Below are positions 40,295-47,792 of a stretch of 64,000 nucleotides of DNA, piece after piece (position 1 is the first letter of the stretch; the number at the start of each line of letters is the position of its first letter). This DNA comes from Salipiger marinus (GTDB lineage Bacteria > Pseudomonadota > Alphaproteobacteria > Rhodobacterales > Rhodobacteraceae): positions 1 through 64,000 of the forward strand of contig NZ_FNEJ01000011.1 in the NCBI RefSeq assembly GCF_900100085.1, given 5' to 3'. A program made the translations under genes and the position numbers. The notes under the pieces were generated by a model, which did no database searches, was not told the origin of the DNA, and saw nothing but the letters and a program-made list of their open reading frames with translations.

Positions 40295-40765
40295 ATGACC
40301 AAAGACCTCAAGGCTGATTTCTGGCACCGACTGGACGATGTGCGGGCGGGGCTGCTGGGGGCTTCGAACGAACGCCCGGTGCCGATGGCCCCCCATGCCG
40401 ACAAGGACGAGAACGCGATCTGGTTCATCACCGCCAAGGGATCCGCCGCCGACCGCGCCGCACTGGACAGCGGCCCGGCGCAGTTCTACGTGGCCGATGC
40501 CAAATCGCATCTTTACGCCACGGTCGAAGGCACGCTGACCCGCTCGGACGATGCCGCAAAGCTGGACGAGATCTGGAGCGCGATGGCCGCCGCGTGGTTC
40601 AAGGACGGGCGCGACGACAATGCGGTGCAGCTGATCCGCATGACCCCCAAGGATGCCGAGGTCTGGTCCGGCGATGGCGGCGTCAGCTTCCTGTATGAGA
40701 TCGCCAAGGCCAACATGACAGGTGACACGCCCGACGTGGGCGAGCATGGTCACGTCACGTTCTGA
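40295..40765 (+). CDS. Pyridoxamine 5'-phosphate oxidase family (general stress protein 26-like)
   Basis: 156-residue split-barrel flavin-binding-type protein. Marks are [20 protein letters not shown] and [20 protein letters not shown], then [20 protein letters not shown] six bases before ATG 40295-40297 sets the start. This subfamily resembles general stress protein 26 and usually does not act in vitamin B6 synthesis; the substrate is unknown. It diverges from liuA. Confidence 0.82.
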   Translation: MTKDLKADFWHRLDDVRAGLLGASNERPVPMAPHADKDENAIWFITAKGSAADRAALDSGPAQFYVADAKSHLYATVEGTLTRSDDAAKLDEIWSAMAAAWFKDGRDDNAVQLIRMTPKDAEVWSGDGGVSFLYEIAKANMTGDTPDVGEHGHVTF

Positions 40766-40795
40766 TCCCCAGACCGCTGACCGGAGACCTGCCAG

Positions 40796-41257
40796 ATGCT
40801 GACCCACGCCCGCCTTGCGCTGCTTTGCCTGATCCCCACTTGGACCGCCGCCGAACAGATGGGCGAGGTGGGCGTGGACTGGGTCGGCAACGATGTCATC
40901 ATCGAAGCCGTGGCCGACCCCGAGGTGCAGGGCGTGACCTGCCATCTGGCCTATTTCGACCGGGGCCTGCTGGACCGGCTGAGCCAAGGCAACTGGTTCG
41001 AGGATCCGTCCAACGCCTCCATCGCCTGCCGCCAGACCGGGCCCATCGTGATCGGCGACATTGACCGCAGCGAGGGCGGCGAGGACGTGTTCCGCACCTC
41101 GCGCTCCATCATCCTGAAATCGCTGCGGGTGAAGCGGATATTCGATGAAAAGAACCAGACGCTGATCTATCTGGCCCATGCGGCGGAACTGACCGAAGGT
41201 TCGGCGAAGCTCGCGATTTCCACCGTGCCGCTTTACGGCACCGAAGCCGCGCGCTGA
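40796..41257 (+). CDS. creA: CreA family periplasmic protein
   Basis: 153 residues with a short signal peptide (LALLCLIPTWTAAE). The CreA pattern follows: VGVDWVGNDVIIEAVADPEVQGVTC, SIACRQTGPI and EDVFRTSRSIILKSLRVKRI with YLAHAAEL near the end. The family is widespread and has no defined biochemical role. It follows the PNPOx-like gene by 30 bases in the same direction and converges on the monooxygenase gene. Confidence 0.85.
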   Translation: MLTHARLALLCLIPTWTAAEQMGEVGVDWVGNDVIIEAVADPEVQGVTCHLAYFDRGLLDRLSQGNWFEDPSNASIACRQTGPIVIGDIDRSEGGEDVFRTSRSIILKSLRVKRIFDEKNQTLIYLAHAAELTEGSAKLAISTVPLYGTEAAR

Positions 41258-41263
41258 GGCGGA

Positions 41264-42436
41264 TCACGCCTCGGCGGTGACGTCGTAACGGTAGATCCAG
41301 TCGAACTGTGCCAGCATCCGTGCGGGCGCGACCCGTCCCAGCACGCCCATGGCCAGATGGGCGGCGCTGCGGATCAGCGGGTTTTTCAGGTGATATTTCC
41401 ACGCATTGCCATCCGCCGTGGCCACGATCCGCGCGCAGCGGTCGCGGCGCAGATGCTGGTAGCGCGCCAGCGCCTGCGGCTGGGGGTCGCGCTCCAGACA
41501 GGCGGCGAGCGCCCATGCATCCTCGAGCGCCATATTGGCGCCCTGCGCCATGAAGGGCAGCGTGGGATGCGCGGCATCCCCCAACAGCGCCACGCCCTCC
41601 CCCTGCCAGACCCGCGCCACCGGATGCCGGAACAGACCCCAGAGGCCGGGCCGCTCCACCGCGCCCAGCAGGGCCTGCACGTCGGGGGCGAAGTCCTGAA
41701 ACGCGCTGCGCATCGGTTCGGGCGCATCCAGATGCGACCAGCTTTCCGCCACCCAGTCAGAGCGTTCTTCCACCGCCACCAGATTGACCTGCGCGCCGCC
41801 ACGCAGCGGATAGCTGACCAGATGGCGCCCCGGCCCCATATGCACCCGCGCCTCTGGCGGATGGCCCGCAAGGTTGGGCACCACCGCGCGCCACGCCACC
41901 TGCCGCGTAAAGACCGGCGCCACCGCCCCGTTGAGCGCGCCGCGCACCGCGGAATGCAGGCCGTCGGCGCCGATCACCAGATCGCCGCCGCATCTGTCGC
42001 CATTGGCAAGGTCGATCTGCGCGGGCGCGCCGGGCCGCACCGCCACCACGCGCTGCAGCAGCCGGATCTGCGCGCCAGAGGCGCGCACGGCTTCGACCAG
42101 AAGATCGATCAGATCGGCGCGATGGACAAAATGATAGGTGCCCGCTTCGGCGAGACGGGACAGATCCAGCCGCAGCACCTCGGCGCCGCCGCTGTGATCG
42201 CGCAGGCTGACGGCGCTGGCGATGCAGGCCCGGTCGCGCAGCCCCTGCCCCAGACCCAGCGCATCCAGCACGCACAGGCCGTTTGGGCTGATCTGGATCC
42301 CGGCGCCAACCTCCTCGATGGCCTGCGCCTGCTCCAGCACCAGCACCTCGGCGCCGTGCTGGCGACAGGCCAAGGCCACGGCCAGACCGCCGATGCCGCC
42401 GCCCACCACCACAACGCGCCTGCCTTCGAGCCTCAT
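41264..42436 (-). CDS. FAD-dependent aromatic-ring monooxygenase (salicylate hydroxylase-like)
   Basis: 390-residue class A flavoprotein hydroxylase. It has the Rossmann dinucleotide motif VVVVGGGIGGLAVALA at the N-terminus and a central VIGADGLHSAVRGAL. The flavin-ribityl motif is LLGDAAHPTLPFMAQGANMALED. Overall it resembles salicylate and 3-hydroxybenzoate 6-hydroxylases, but no aromatic-degradation genes are nearby, so the substrate is open. The start MRLEGRR (ATG 42434-42436) follows GAGGGG. Confidence 0.87.
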   Translation of the reverse strand: MRLEGRRVVVVGGGIGGLAVALACRQHGAEVLVLEQAQAIEEVGAGIQISPNGLCVLDALGLGQGLRDRACIASAVSLRDHSGGAEVLRLDLSRLAEAGTYHFVHRADLIDLLVEAVRASGAQIRLLQRVVAVRPGAPAQIDLANGDRCGGDLVIGADGLHSAVRGALNGAVAPVFTRQVAWRAVVPNLAGHPPEARVHMGPGRHLVSYPLRGGAQVNLVAVEERSDWVAESWSHLDAPEPMRSAFQDFAPDVQALLGAVERPGLWGLFRHPVARVWQGEGVALLGDAAHPTLPFMAQGANMALEDAWALAACLERDPQPQALARYQHLRRDRCARIVATADGNAWKYHLKNPLIRSAAHLAMGVLGRVAPARMLAQFDWIYRYDVTAEA

Positions 42437-42538
42437 ATGACCCCTCACCAGAGACCTAATGCAAAAGCCGGAGCTTGCCGCCCCGGCGCCCGTCTTGTCC
42501 TGCCGATACCGGGATCGCGCCCCGGCAGCGGCGGCGGA

Positions 42539-42961
42539 TCAGTCGTCGCGATGCACCTTCTCGCGGCGTTCGTGCCGTTCCTGTGCCTCAAGGCTCATGG
42601 TGGCGATGGGGCGCGCGTCCAGCCGTTTGAGGCTGATGGGCTCGCCCGTCACCTCGCAATAGCCGTATTCCCCGTTCTCGATCCGGCGCAGCGCCGAGTC
42701 GATCTTCGACACCAGCTTGCGCTGGCGGTCCCGCGTGCGCAGTTCGATGGCACGGTCGGTCTCCTCGCTGGCGCGGTCGGTCACGTCGGGAATGTTGCGG
42801 GTGCTGTCCTGCAATGCCTCGATGGTGTCGCGGCTTTCGGCAAGAATATCGTTCTTCCAGGCAACCAGCTTGCGGCGGAAATATTCCAGCTGCCGGTCAT
42901 TCATGAAAGGCTCGTCTTCGGCCGGACGATATTCGTCTGGCAGAAAGGATTCGGGCTTCAT
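42539..42961 (-). CDS. dksA: RNA polymerase-binding protein DksA (one-cysteine form)
   Basis: Acts with ppGpp on RNA polymerase through the secondary channel. The 140-residue protein has the coiled coil with the tip residues Asp59, Asp62 and Ala64 (PDVTDRASEE), and a C-terminal zinc-finger-like region. Of the four zinc cysteines of E. coli DksA only Cys102 remains (YCEVTGEP); the others are Thr105, Ser123 and Ala126. Similar cysteine-poor DksA proteins are known in Rhodobacter and remain active. It has a 284-base divergent upstream gap shared with the MoxR gene. Confidence 0.94.
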   Translation of the reverse strand: MKPESFLPDEYRPAEDEPFMNDRQLEYFRRKLVAWKNDILAESRDTIEALQDSTRNIPDVTDRASEETDRAIELRTRDRQRKLVSKIDSALRRIENGEYGYCEVTGEPISLKRLDARPIATMSLEAQERHERREKVHRDD

Positions 42962-43245
42962 TTCTGCTCCCTCTTCAAAGCCGGCCTGAGCCTCAGGCTG
43001 CGCCTTGCGGTGCCGGCACCCCTTGCGTGGCTGCGTCTACCCCAAGGCCATGGGGTTGTCACTACTGAATAAGCGGGCTTTCGGGGATTTGCCCGGCAGG
43101 GTCGCGGCAGCGCCGCGCGCGCGGGCGCAGATCCTGCCCGATAGGGTGACAGCTGCGGCAATCCGGGGCGCGCGCCCTGCCCCGCCGCTTGCAGTGGGGG
43201 CGGCGCGCGCTTATCCCCGGAAGGTGACCCTGAACGGAGAGTCCC

Positions 43246-44085
43246 ATGCGCTTTGACGGCACCGAAAGCTATGTCGCCACCGACGATCTGACCATGGCGG
43301 TCAATGCCGCCATCACGCTGGAACGGCCGCTGCTGGTCAAGGGCGAACCCGGCACCGGCAAGACCGAGCTGGCCCGGCAGGTGGCCCGGGCGCTGGATCT
43401 GCCGATGATCGAATGGAGCGTCAAATCCACCACCCGCGCGCAGCAGGGGCTTTATGAATATGATGCGGTCAGCCGCCTGCGCGACAGCCAGCTGGGCGAT
43501 CCGCGGGTCAGCGACGTGGGCCATTACATCCGCCGCGGCAAGCTGTGGCAGGCCTTTGACGCGCCGGGCCGGGTGGTGCTGCTGATCGACGAGGTCGACA
43601 AGGCCGATATCGAATTCCCCAATGACCTGCTGCAGGAACTCGACCGGATGGAGTTCCATGTCTACGAGACCGGCGAGACGGTGCGCGCCCGCCAGCGCCC
43701 CATCGTCATCATCACCTCGAACAACGAAAAGGAACTGCCCGACGCCTTCCTGCGCCGCTGCTTCTTCCATTACATCCGCTTTCCCGAACCCGAGGTGCTG
43801 GCCCGCATCATCGAAGTGCACCATCCCGGCATCAAGCCCGCGCTTCTGAGCGCCGCGCTGACGCAGTTCTACGAGCTGCGCGAACAGCCGGGGCTGAAGA
43901 AGAAACCCTCCACCTCGGAGGTGCTGGACTGGCTGAAGCTGCTGCTGGCCGAGGATCTGGGCCCCGAGGATCTGCGCCGCGACAGCGCCAGCCTGCTGCC
44001 ACGGCTGCATGGCGCGCTGCTCAAGACCGAACAGGACGTGCATCTGTTTGAACGGCTGGCCTTCATGGCGCGGCGGCAGCGGTAG
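43246..44085 (+). CDS. MoxR-type AAA+ ATPase
   Basis: 279 residues. Walker A is KGEPGTGKTELARQ, Walker B is VVLLIDEVDKAD and sensor 1 is IVIITSNNEKELPDAFLRR. A helical lid region follows. MoxR ATPases usually act as chaperones with a von Willebrand A-domain partner encoded next to them. Here no such gene follows; the next gene is a helicase. GGAGAGTCCC precedes ATG 43246. Confidence 0.9.
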   Translation: MRFDGTESYVATDDLTMAVNAAITLERPLLVKGEPGTGKTELARQVARALDLPMIEWSVKSTTRAQQGLYEYDAVSRLRDSQLGDPRVSDVGHYIRRGKLWQAFDAPGRVVLLIDEVDKADIEFPNDLLQELDRMEFHVYETGETVRARQRPIVIITSNNEKELPDAFLRRCFFHYIRFPEPEVLARIIEVHHPGIKPALLSAALTQFYELREQPGLKKKPSTSEVLDWLKLLLAEDLGPEDLRRDSASLLPRLHGALLKTEQDVHLFERLAFMARRQR

Positions 44086-44104
44086 CGCGGGCGGCACGCG
44101 CGGA

Positions 44105-44149
44105 CCGGGGCGCTGCCCCGGACCCCGGGATATTTGGGGTCAGAAGAAG
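44105..44149 (+). repeat. Intergenic GC-hairpin repeat, copy A
   Basis: A hairpin (CCGGGGC-GCT-GCCCCGG, 44105-44121) is followed by ACCCCGGGATATTTGG and a purine tail with AGAAGAAG. A second copy with the same layout is at 53269. I recall this motif as common between genes in Rhodobacteraceae. Confidence 0.75.
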
Positions 44150-44274
44150 GGCCAAGTGAGTCGCGGCACCGGTCCGCGCGTGCGGTTGGGGGGCCGGATC
44201 TGCCCCGGAAGGCGCCGATTGGCGGGCATTTCGCGGAAAAATCGGCCTGATTTGTGTCCAAATTCCTGTTCAAG

Positions 44275-44303
44275 TTGACGTTTCATGCCTGTTTCCGTTA
44301 CAA
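44275..44303 (+). promoter_or_regulatory. Candidate promoter of the DEAD-box helicase gene
   Basis: TTGACG (44275-44280) is followed after 17 bases by TTACAA (44298-44303). The -35 is good and the -10 is weak. It lies in a locally AT-richer stretch about 100 bases before the start codon. Confidence 0.35.
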
Positions 44304-44404
44304 GCCCGCAACGGCACCGCATTCCGGCGGGCTGTCGGGCCATCCGGGCCCTCCTCACAGATGCGCGGGCCGAGTTTCAGTGTCCGCACCCAAATCGGAC
44401 ACTC

Positions 44405-45904
44405 ATGACCAAATTTTCTGATCTCAACCTCAATCCCAAAGTCCTGCAGGCCATCGAGGATGCGGGATACCAGACGCCGACGCCCATTCAGGCGGGGGCC
44501 ATTCCGCCCGCGCTGGAAGGCCGCGACGTGCTGGGGATTGCCCAGACCGGCACCGGCAAGACCGCCGGTTTCGTGCTGCCGATGATCACCCTGCTTGCCC
44601 GGGGCCGCGCCCGGGCGCGCATGCCGCGCAGCCTCGTGCTGTGCCCGACCCGCGAACTGGCGGCGCAGGTGGCGGAAAACTTCGACACCTATACCAAGCA
44701 CATGAAGCTGACCAAGGCGCTGCTGATCGGCGGCGTCAGCTTCAAGGAGCAGGACCAGCTGATCGACAAGGGGGTCGACGTGCTGATCGCGACGCCGGGC
44801 CGCCTGCTCGATCATTTCGAGCGCGGCAAGCTGCTGCTGACCGGCGTGCAGATCATGGTGGTGGACGAGGCTGACCGGATGCTCGACATGGGGTTCATCC
44901 CCGATATCGAACGCATCTTCTCGCTTACGCCCTTTACCCGTCAGACGCTGTTCTTCTCGGCCACCATGGCGCCCGAGATCGAGCGGATCACCAACACCTT
45001 CCTGTCCGCCCCGGCGCGGATCGAGGTGGCCCGTCAGGCCAGCGCATCGGAAACGATCACGCAGGGCGCGGTCATGGTCAAGCCGTCGCGACGCGACCGC
45101 GAGGCCAGCGAAAAGCGCGCCGTGCTGCGGGCGCTGATCGACAAGGAAGGCGAGGCCTGCTCCAACGCCATCATCTTCTGCAACCGCAAGGTCGATGTGG
45201 ACATCGTCGCCAAGTCGCTGAAGCAGCATGGCTACAATGCCGAGCCGATCCATGGCGATCTGGACCAGAGCCAGCGCACCCGCACGCTGGACGGGTTCCG
45301 CGACGGGTCGATCCGGCTGCTGATCGCGTCGGACGTGGCGGCGCGCGGGCTGGACGTGCCTTCGGTCAGCCATGTGTTCAACTTCGACGTGCCCAGCCAT
45401 CCGGAGGATTATGTCCACCGCATCGGCCGCACCGGGCGCGCGGGCCGCGATGGCCGCGCCTTCACCATCGTGGTGCCCAAGGATGAGAAAAACCTCGACG
45501 CGGTCGAGGCGCTGATCCAGAAACAGATCCCGCGGGTGGACTGCCCCATCGATCTGGGCACACCCGCGGTCGAGGAAGACCGGACCGAAAAGCGGCCCAG
45601 CCGGTCGCGCAGCCGCAAGTCCGACAAGCCGGAAAAGGTGGAACAGGTGGAACAGACCGAAGTGGCCGAAGCGCCGGTGGCCCGGGCCGAGCGCCCGGCA
45701 CGGGACGAACGTCCTGCACGGGACGAACGTCCTGCACGGGAAGAGCGTCCGGCGCGCGAGGAGCGTCCCGCCCGGGAAGAGCGGTCCGCAAACCGCAGCC
45801 GTGGCGGCGACCGCCGGTCGGACCGCGACTCGGTGGTGGTGGGCATGGGCGATCACATGCCCGAGTTCATCGCACTGAGCTTTGACGAACGCCGCACCGG
45901 CTGA
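44405..45904 (+). CDS. DEAD-box RNA helicase (RhlE type)
   Basis: ATP-dependent RNA helicase of 499 residues. Motifs in order: Q (TPTPIQAG), I (AQTGTGKT), Ia (PTRELAAQ), Ib (TPGRLLDH), II (DEAD), III (SAT) and VI (HRIGRTGRAG). A basic, low-complexity tail starts near residue 390. It has five repeats of RPAR-(D/E)-ER and an Arg-rich end, and probably binds RNA. The start MTKFSDLNLNP (ATG 44405-44407) was chosen from the conserved N-terminus; its ribosome site is weak. Confidence 0.94.
   Translation: MTKFSDLNLNPKVLQAIEDAGYQTPTPIQAGAIPPALEGRDVLGIAQTGTGKTAGFVLPMITLLARGRARARMPRSLVLCPTRELAAQVAENFDTYTKHMKLTKALLIGGVSFKEQDQLIDKGVDVLIATPGRLLDHFERGKLLLTGVQIMVVDEADRMLDMGFIPDIERIFSLTPFTRQTLFFSATMAPEIERITNTFLSAPARIEVARQASASETITQGAVMVKPSRRDREASEKRAVLRALIDKEGEACSNAIIFCNRKVDVDIVAKSLKQHGYNAEPIHGDLDQSQRTRTLDGFRDGSIRLLIASDVAARGLDVPSVSHVFNFDVPSHPEDYVHRIGRTGRAGRDGRAFTIVVPKDEKNLDAVEALIQKQIPRVDCPIDLGTPAVEEDRTEKRPSRSRSRKSDKPEKVEQVEQTEVAEAPVARAERPARDERPARDERPAREERPAREERPAREERSANRSRGGDRRSDRDSVVVGMGDHMPEFIALSFDERRTG
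45692..45781 (+). repeat. Five tandem 18-base repeats in the helicase tail
   Basis: Units like CGTCCTGCACGGGACGAA repeat five times with small changes, each encoding six residues of the type RPAR(D/E)E. Copies 2 and 3 are nearly identical in DNA, so recent slippage or unequal exchange is likely. Confidence 0.88.
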
Positions 45905-45937
45905 TCCCGGCGCCTCCCGCGCCCCCAAACGATCATT

Positions 45938-45969
45938 AAAAAACGGCGCACCCGCAAGGGCGCGCCGTT
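45938..45969 (-). terminator. Terminator after osmC, possibly shared with the helicase gene
   Basis: AACGGCGC (45942-45949) pairs with GCGCCGTT (45962-45969). On the minus strand a run of six T follows, which ends the leftward osmC transcript. On the plus strand no T tract follows. Confidence 0.85.
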
Positions 45970-46023
45970 CTGCTGTCGGGTGTGCAGGGTCAGGGCGCAG
46001 GGCGCCCTAGGCCGAGCCGCGCC

Positions 46024-46449
46024 TCAGGCGAGCGTCGCCTCCAGCGTGATCTCGGCATTCAGCAGCTTGGAGATCGGGCAGCCATCCTTGGCCATCGCGG
46101 TGACCTTGTCGAACACCTCCTGCGAGGCGCCGGGGATGCGCGCCACCAGCTTCAGGTGGCTCTTGGTTACGGCGAACCCGCCATCCTTTTCTTCCAGCGT
46201 CACGGTCGCCTCGGTGCTGATGTCTTCAGCCACAAGATCATGTTCGCCCAGTATCTTGCTGAGAGCCATGGAAAAACAGCTGGCATGGGCGGCGCCGATC
46301 AGCTCTTCGGGATTGGTGCCCGGCTCGTCGCCAAAACGTTTGTTGAAGCCGTAATTGGCCTTGTCCAGCACGCCGGACTGGGTCGACACGGTGCCCGTGC
46401 CGTCCTTGAGGCCACCTTGCCAGTTTGCGGAACCACGCTTGCGGATCAT
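46024..46449 (-). CDS. osmC: OsmC family peroxiredoxin
   Basis: Thiol-dependent peroxidase for organic hydroperoxides. 141 residues with both catalytic cysteines: one in GAAHASCFSMALS and one in KDGCPISKLLNA. The N-terminus RKRGSANWQGGLKDGTGTVS matches the OsmC rather than the Ohr branch. AAGGAG seven bases before ATG 46447-46449 sets the start. A SelW-like thiol protein gene lies upstream in the same direction. Confidence 0.93.
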   Translation of the reverse strand: MIRKRGSANWQGGLKDGTGTVSTQSGVLDKANYGFNKRFGDEPGTNPEELIGAAHASCFSMALSKILGEHDLVAEDISTEATVTLEEKDGGFAVTKSHLKLVARIPGASQEVFDKVTAMAKDGCPISKLLNAEITLEATLA

Positions 46450-46530
46450 CGGGTCTCTCCTTCTGTCACGTCGCGGCGCCCGCCTGCGCGGGGCCTTCCA
46501 AAGGATCAACGCCGCGAGCGGGCAAAGAGT

Positions 46531-46818
46531 TCAGCTGCGGTCCAGATGACCCAGATCGCGGTCAGGCGCGATGGCGTCGCGCAGCCGCTGTTTCAGCACC
46601 CGGGCCTCGGGAAAGCCGCCATCGCGCTTGCGCTCCCACAGCAGATGGCCGTCGACGCGCACCTCGTAGATGCCGCCATGGCCGGGGATCAGCGTGACCC
46701 CACCCAGATCCTCGCCAAAGGTCGACAGCAGTTCCTGCGCCATCCAGCCTGCGCGCAGCAGCCAGTTGCAGCCGGTGCAATAGCTGATGCTGACCTGCGG
46801 TTTTGCGATCTCGGTCAT
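46531..46818 (-). CDS. SelT/SelW/SelH (Rdx) family protein
   Basis: 95-residue thioredoxin-like fold protein. The redox motif is Cys14-Thr-Gly-Cys17 (ISYCTGCNW), the cysteine version of selenoprotein W. The core VTLIPGHGGIYEVRVDGHLLWERKRDGGFPE is typical. It lies 81 bases upstream of osmC and 10 bases downstream of the Lrp gene, so a small redox-related transcript is possible. The biochemical function of bacterial members is unknown. Confidence 0.88.
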   Translation of the reverse strand: MTEIAKPQVSISYCTGCNWLLRAGWMAQELLSTFGEDLGGVTLIPGHGGIYEVRVDGHLLWERKRDGGFPEARVLKQRLRDAIAPDRDLGHLDRS

Positions 46819-46828
46819 GGTCTGATCC

Positions 46829-47284
46829 TCAGAGCGGCAGCGCGGTGGTGTTCTTGATCTCTTCCATGGACAGCAGCGCCGTGACGTTATGCACCTTCAC
46901 CTCGGAGATCAGCGCCTGATAGAACACGTCATAGGCGCGGGCATTCTTCACCCGCACCTTCAAGATATAGTCGATTTCGCCGGCAAGGCGATGCGCCTCC
47001 ATCACCTCGGGGCGGTCGCGCAGGGCCGACAGAAAGCGGCGCTGCCAGTCGGCCTCGTGTTCGGAGGTGCGGATCAGCACGAAGAAACAGGCCTCGAAGC
47101 CCAGCTTTTCGGGATCGGCGATCACCACCTGCGGCCCGATCACCCCGGCCTCGCGCAGCTTGCGGATCCGGGTCCAGACCGGGGTCTTGGACGACCCCAC
47201 CGCACGGGCGATCTCGTCCAGCGAACGGCCCGCATCCTGCTGCAGTTCCAGAAGGATTTTCCGGTCCATGGCATCGAATTGCAT
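46829..47284 (-). CDS. Lrp/AsnC family transcriptional regulator
   Basis: 151 residues. The N-terminal winged helix-turn-helix (MDRKILLELQQDAGRSLDEI, SSKTPVWTRIRKLREAGVI) and the C-terminal RAM ligand-binding domain (FFVLIRTSEHEADWQRR, EAHRLAGEIDYILKVRVKN) are both complete. It diverges from the sulfite-reductase operon, so sulfur assimilation is the likely target and a sulfur amino acid the likely effector; this is inference from position. AAGGAACAGTC precedes ATG 47282-47284. Confidence 0.9.
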   Translation of the reverse strand: MQFDAMDRKILLELQQDAGRSLDEIARAVGSSKTPVWTRIRKLREAGVIGPQVVIADPEKLGFEACFFVLIRTSEHEADWQRRFLSALRDRPEVMEAHRLAGEIDYILKVRVKNARAYDVFYQALISEVKVHNVTALLSMEEIKNTTALPL

Positions 47285-47349
47285 GACTGTTCCTTCTTCT
47301 GCATCGTCGCGGAACACCTGACCGCAGAGGCGCCGGTGCTGCAAACGAA

Positions 47350-47403
47350 TGTCCTTATATCCATCAGCTACTGGCCTGCGGCAAGGACAAAATTCTATAT
47401 AGA
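47350..47403 (+). promoter_or_regulatory. Candidate Lrp-type control region of the cys operon
   Basis: TGTCCTT (47350-47356) and AAGGACA (47383-47389) form an inverted repeat 26 bases apart. They are followed by the perfect palindrome TCTATATAGA (47394-47403), which may contain the -10. This AT-rich stretch lies between the divergent Lrp gene and DUF2849. Confidence 0.45.
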
Positions 47404-47437
47404 GGAGAACAACGCCACCAGATCAGGAGCGTCCCCG

Positions 47438-47737
47438 ATGCCCAAGCCTTTTGCCCCCAAGGTCGTGACCGCCAATGCGCTGATCGAGGGAGACGTCGTA
47501 TACCTCGCCGCCGACGATGCCTGGGTGCGGGATCTGGCGCAGGCCGAAATCCTGACCGACGAGGCGGTGGCGCAGGTGCGTCTGCTGGAGGCCAGCGCCC
47601 GCGCCCATGAGGCGGTCGGCGTCTATCTGGCCGATGTGGCGCCCGGGACGACAGGTCCGCAGCCCACGCATTTCCGCGAGGATTTCCGCCGCCGCGGCCC
47701 CTCCAACTATTACCACGGCAAGCAGGCCAGCCGCTAG
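47438..47737 (+). CDS. DUF2849 protein, first gene of the sulfite reduction operon
   Basis: 99-residue soluble protein with KVVTANALIEGDVVYLAADDAWV and a C-terminal HFREDFRRRGPSNYYHG, a pattern I match to DUF2849. This family is regularly found directly before cysI in alphaproteobacteria. The function is unknown; a helper of sulfite reductase is plausible. ATCAGGAGC provides the ribosome site for ATG 47438. cysI starts 55 bases later. Confidence 0.8.
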   Translation: MPKPFAPKVVTANALIEGDVVYLAADDAWVRDLAQAEILTDEAVAQVRLLEASARAHEAVGVYLADVAPGTTGPQPTHFREDFRRRGPSNYYHGKQASR

Positions 47738-47792
47738 GCATCCCCTCACCCGTCCGCCCGCCGACCCGCCAGCCAGCCGCAGGAGACTCCGC

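Larger units (their letters stand above)
44086..44404 (+). other. Intergenic region and helicase leader
   Basis: 319 bases. The first part holds the GC-hairpin repeat at 44105-44149. The second part is less GC-biased, contains a promoter candidate at 44275-44303 and would give a leader of about 95 bases for the helicase. Long leaders are common for DEAD-box genes under cold or autoregulatory control; I see no specific motif that proves it. Confidence 0.45.

Noticed and set aside
43005-43256. 83-codon plus-strand frame in the dksA-MoxR gap
   Set aside because: Arg/Ala/Pro-rich, overlaps the MoxR start in another frame and has no ribosome site.
45692-45781. Short regular repeats that could suggest a CRISPR array
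   Set aside because: They are head-to-tail 18-base units inside the helicase reading frame, with no spacers and no cas genes.
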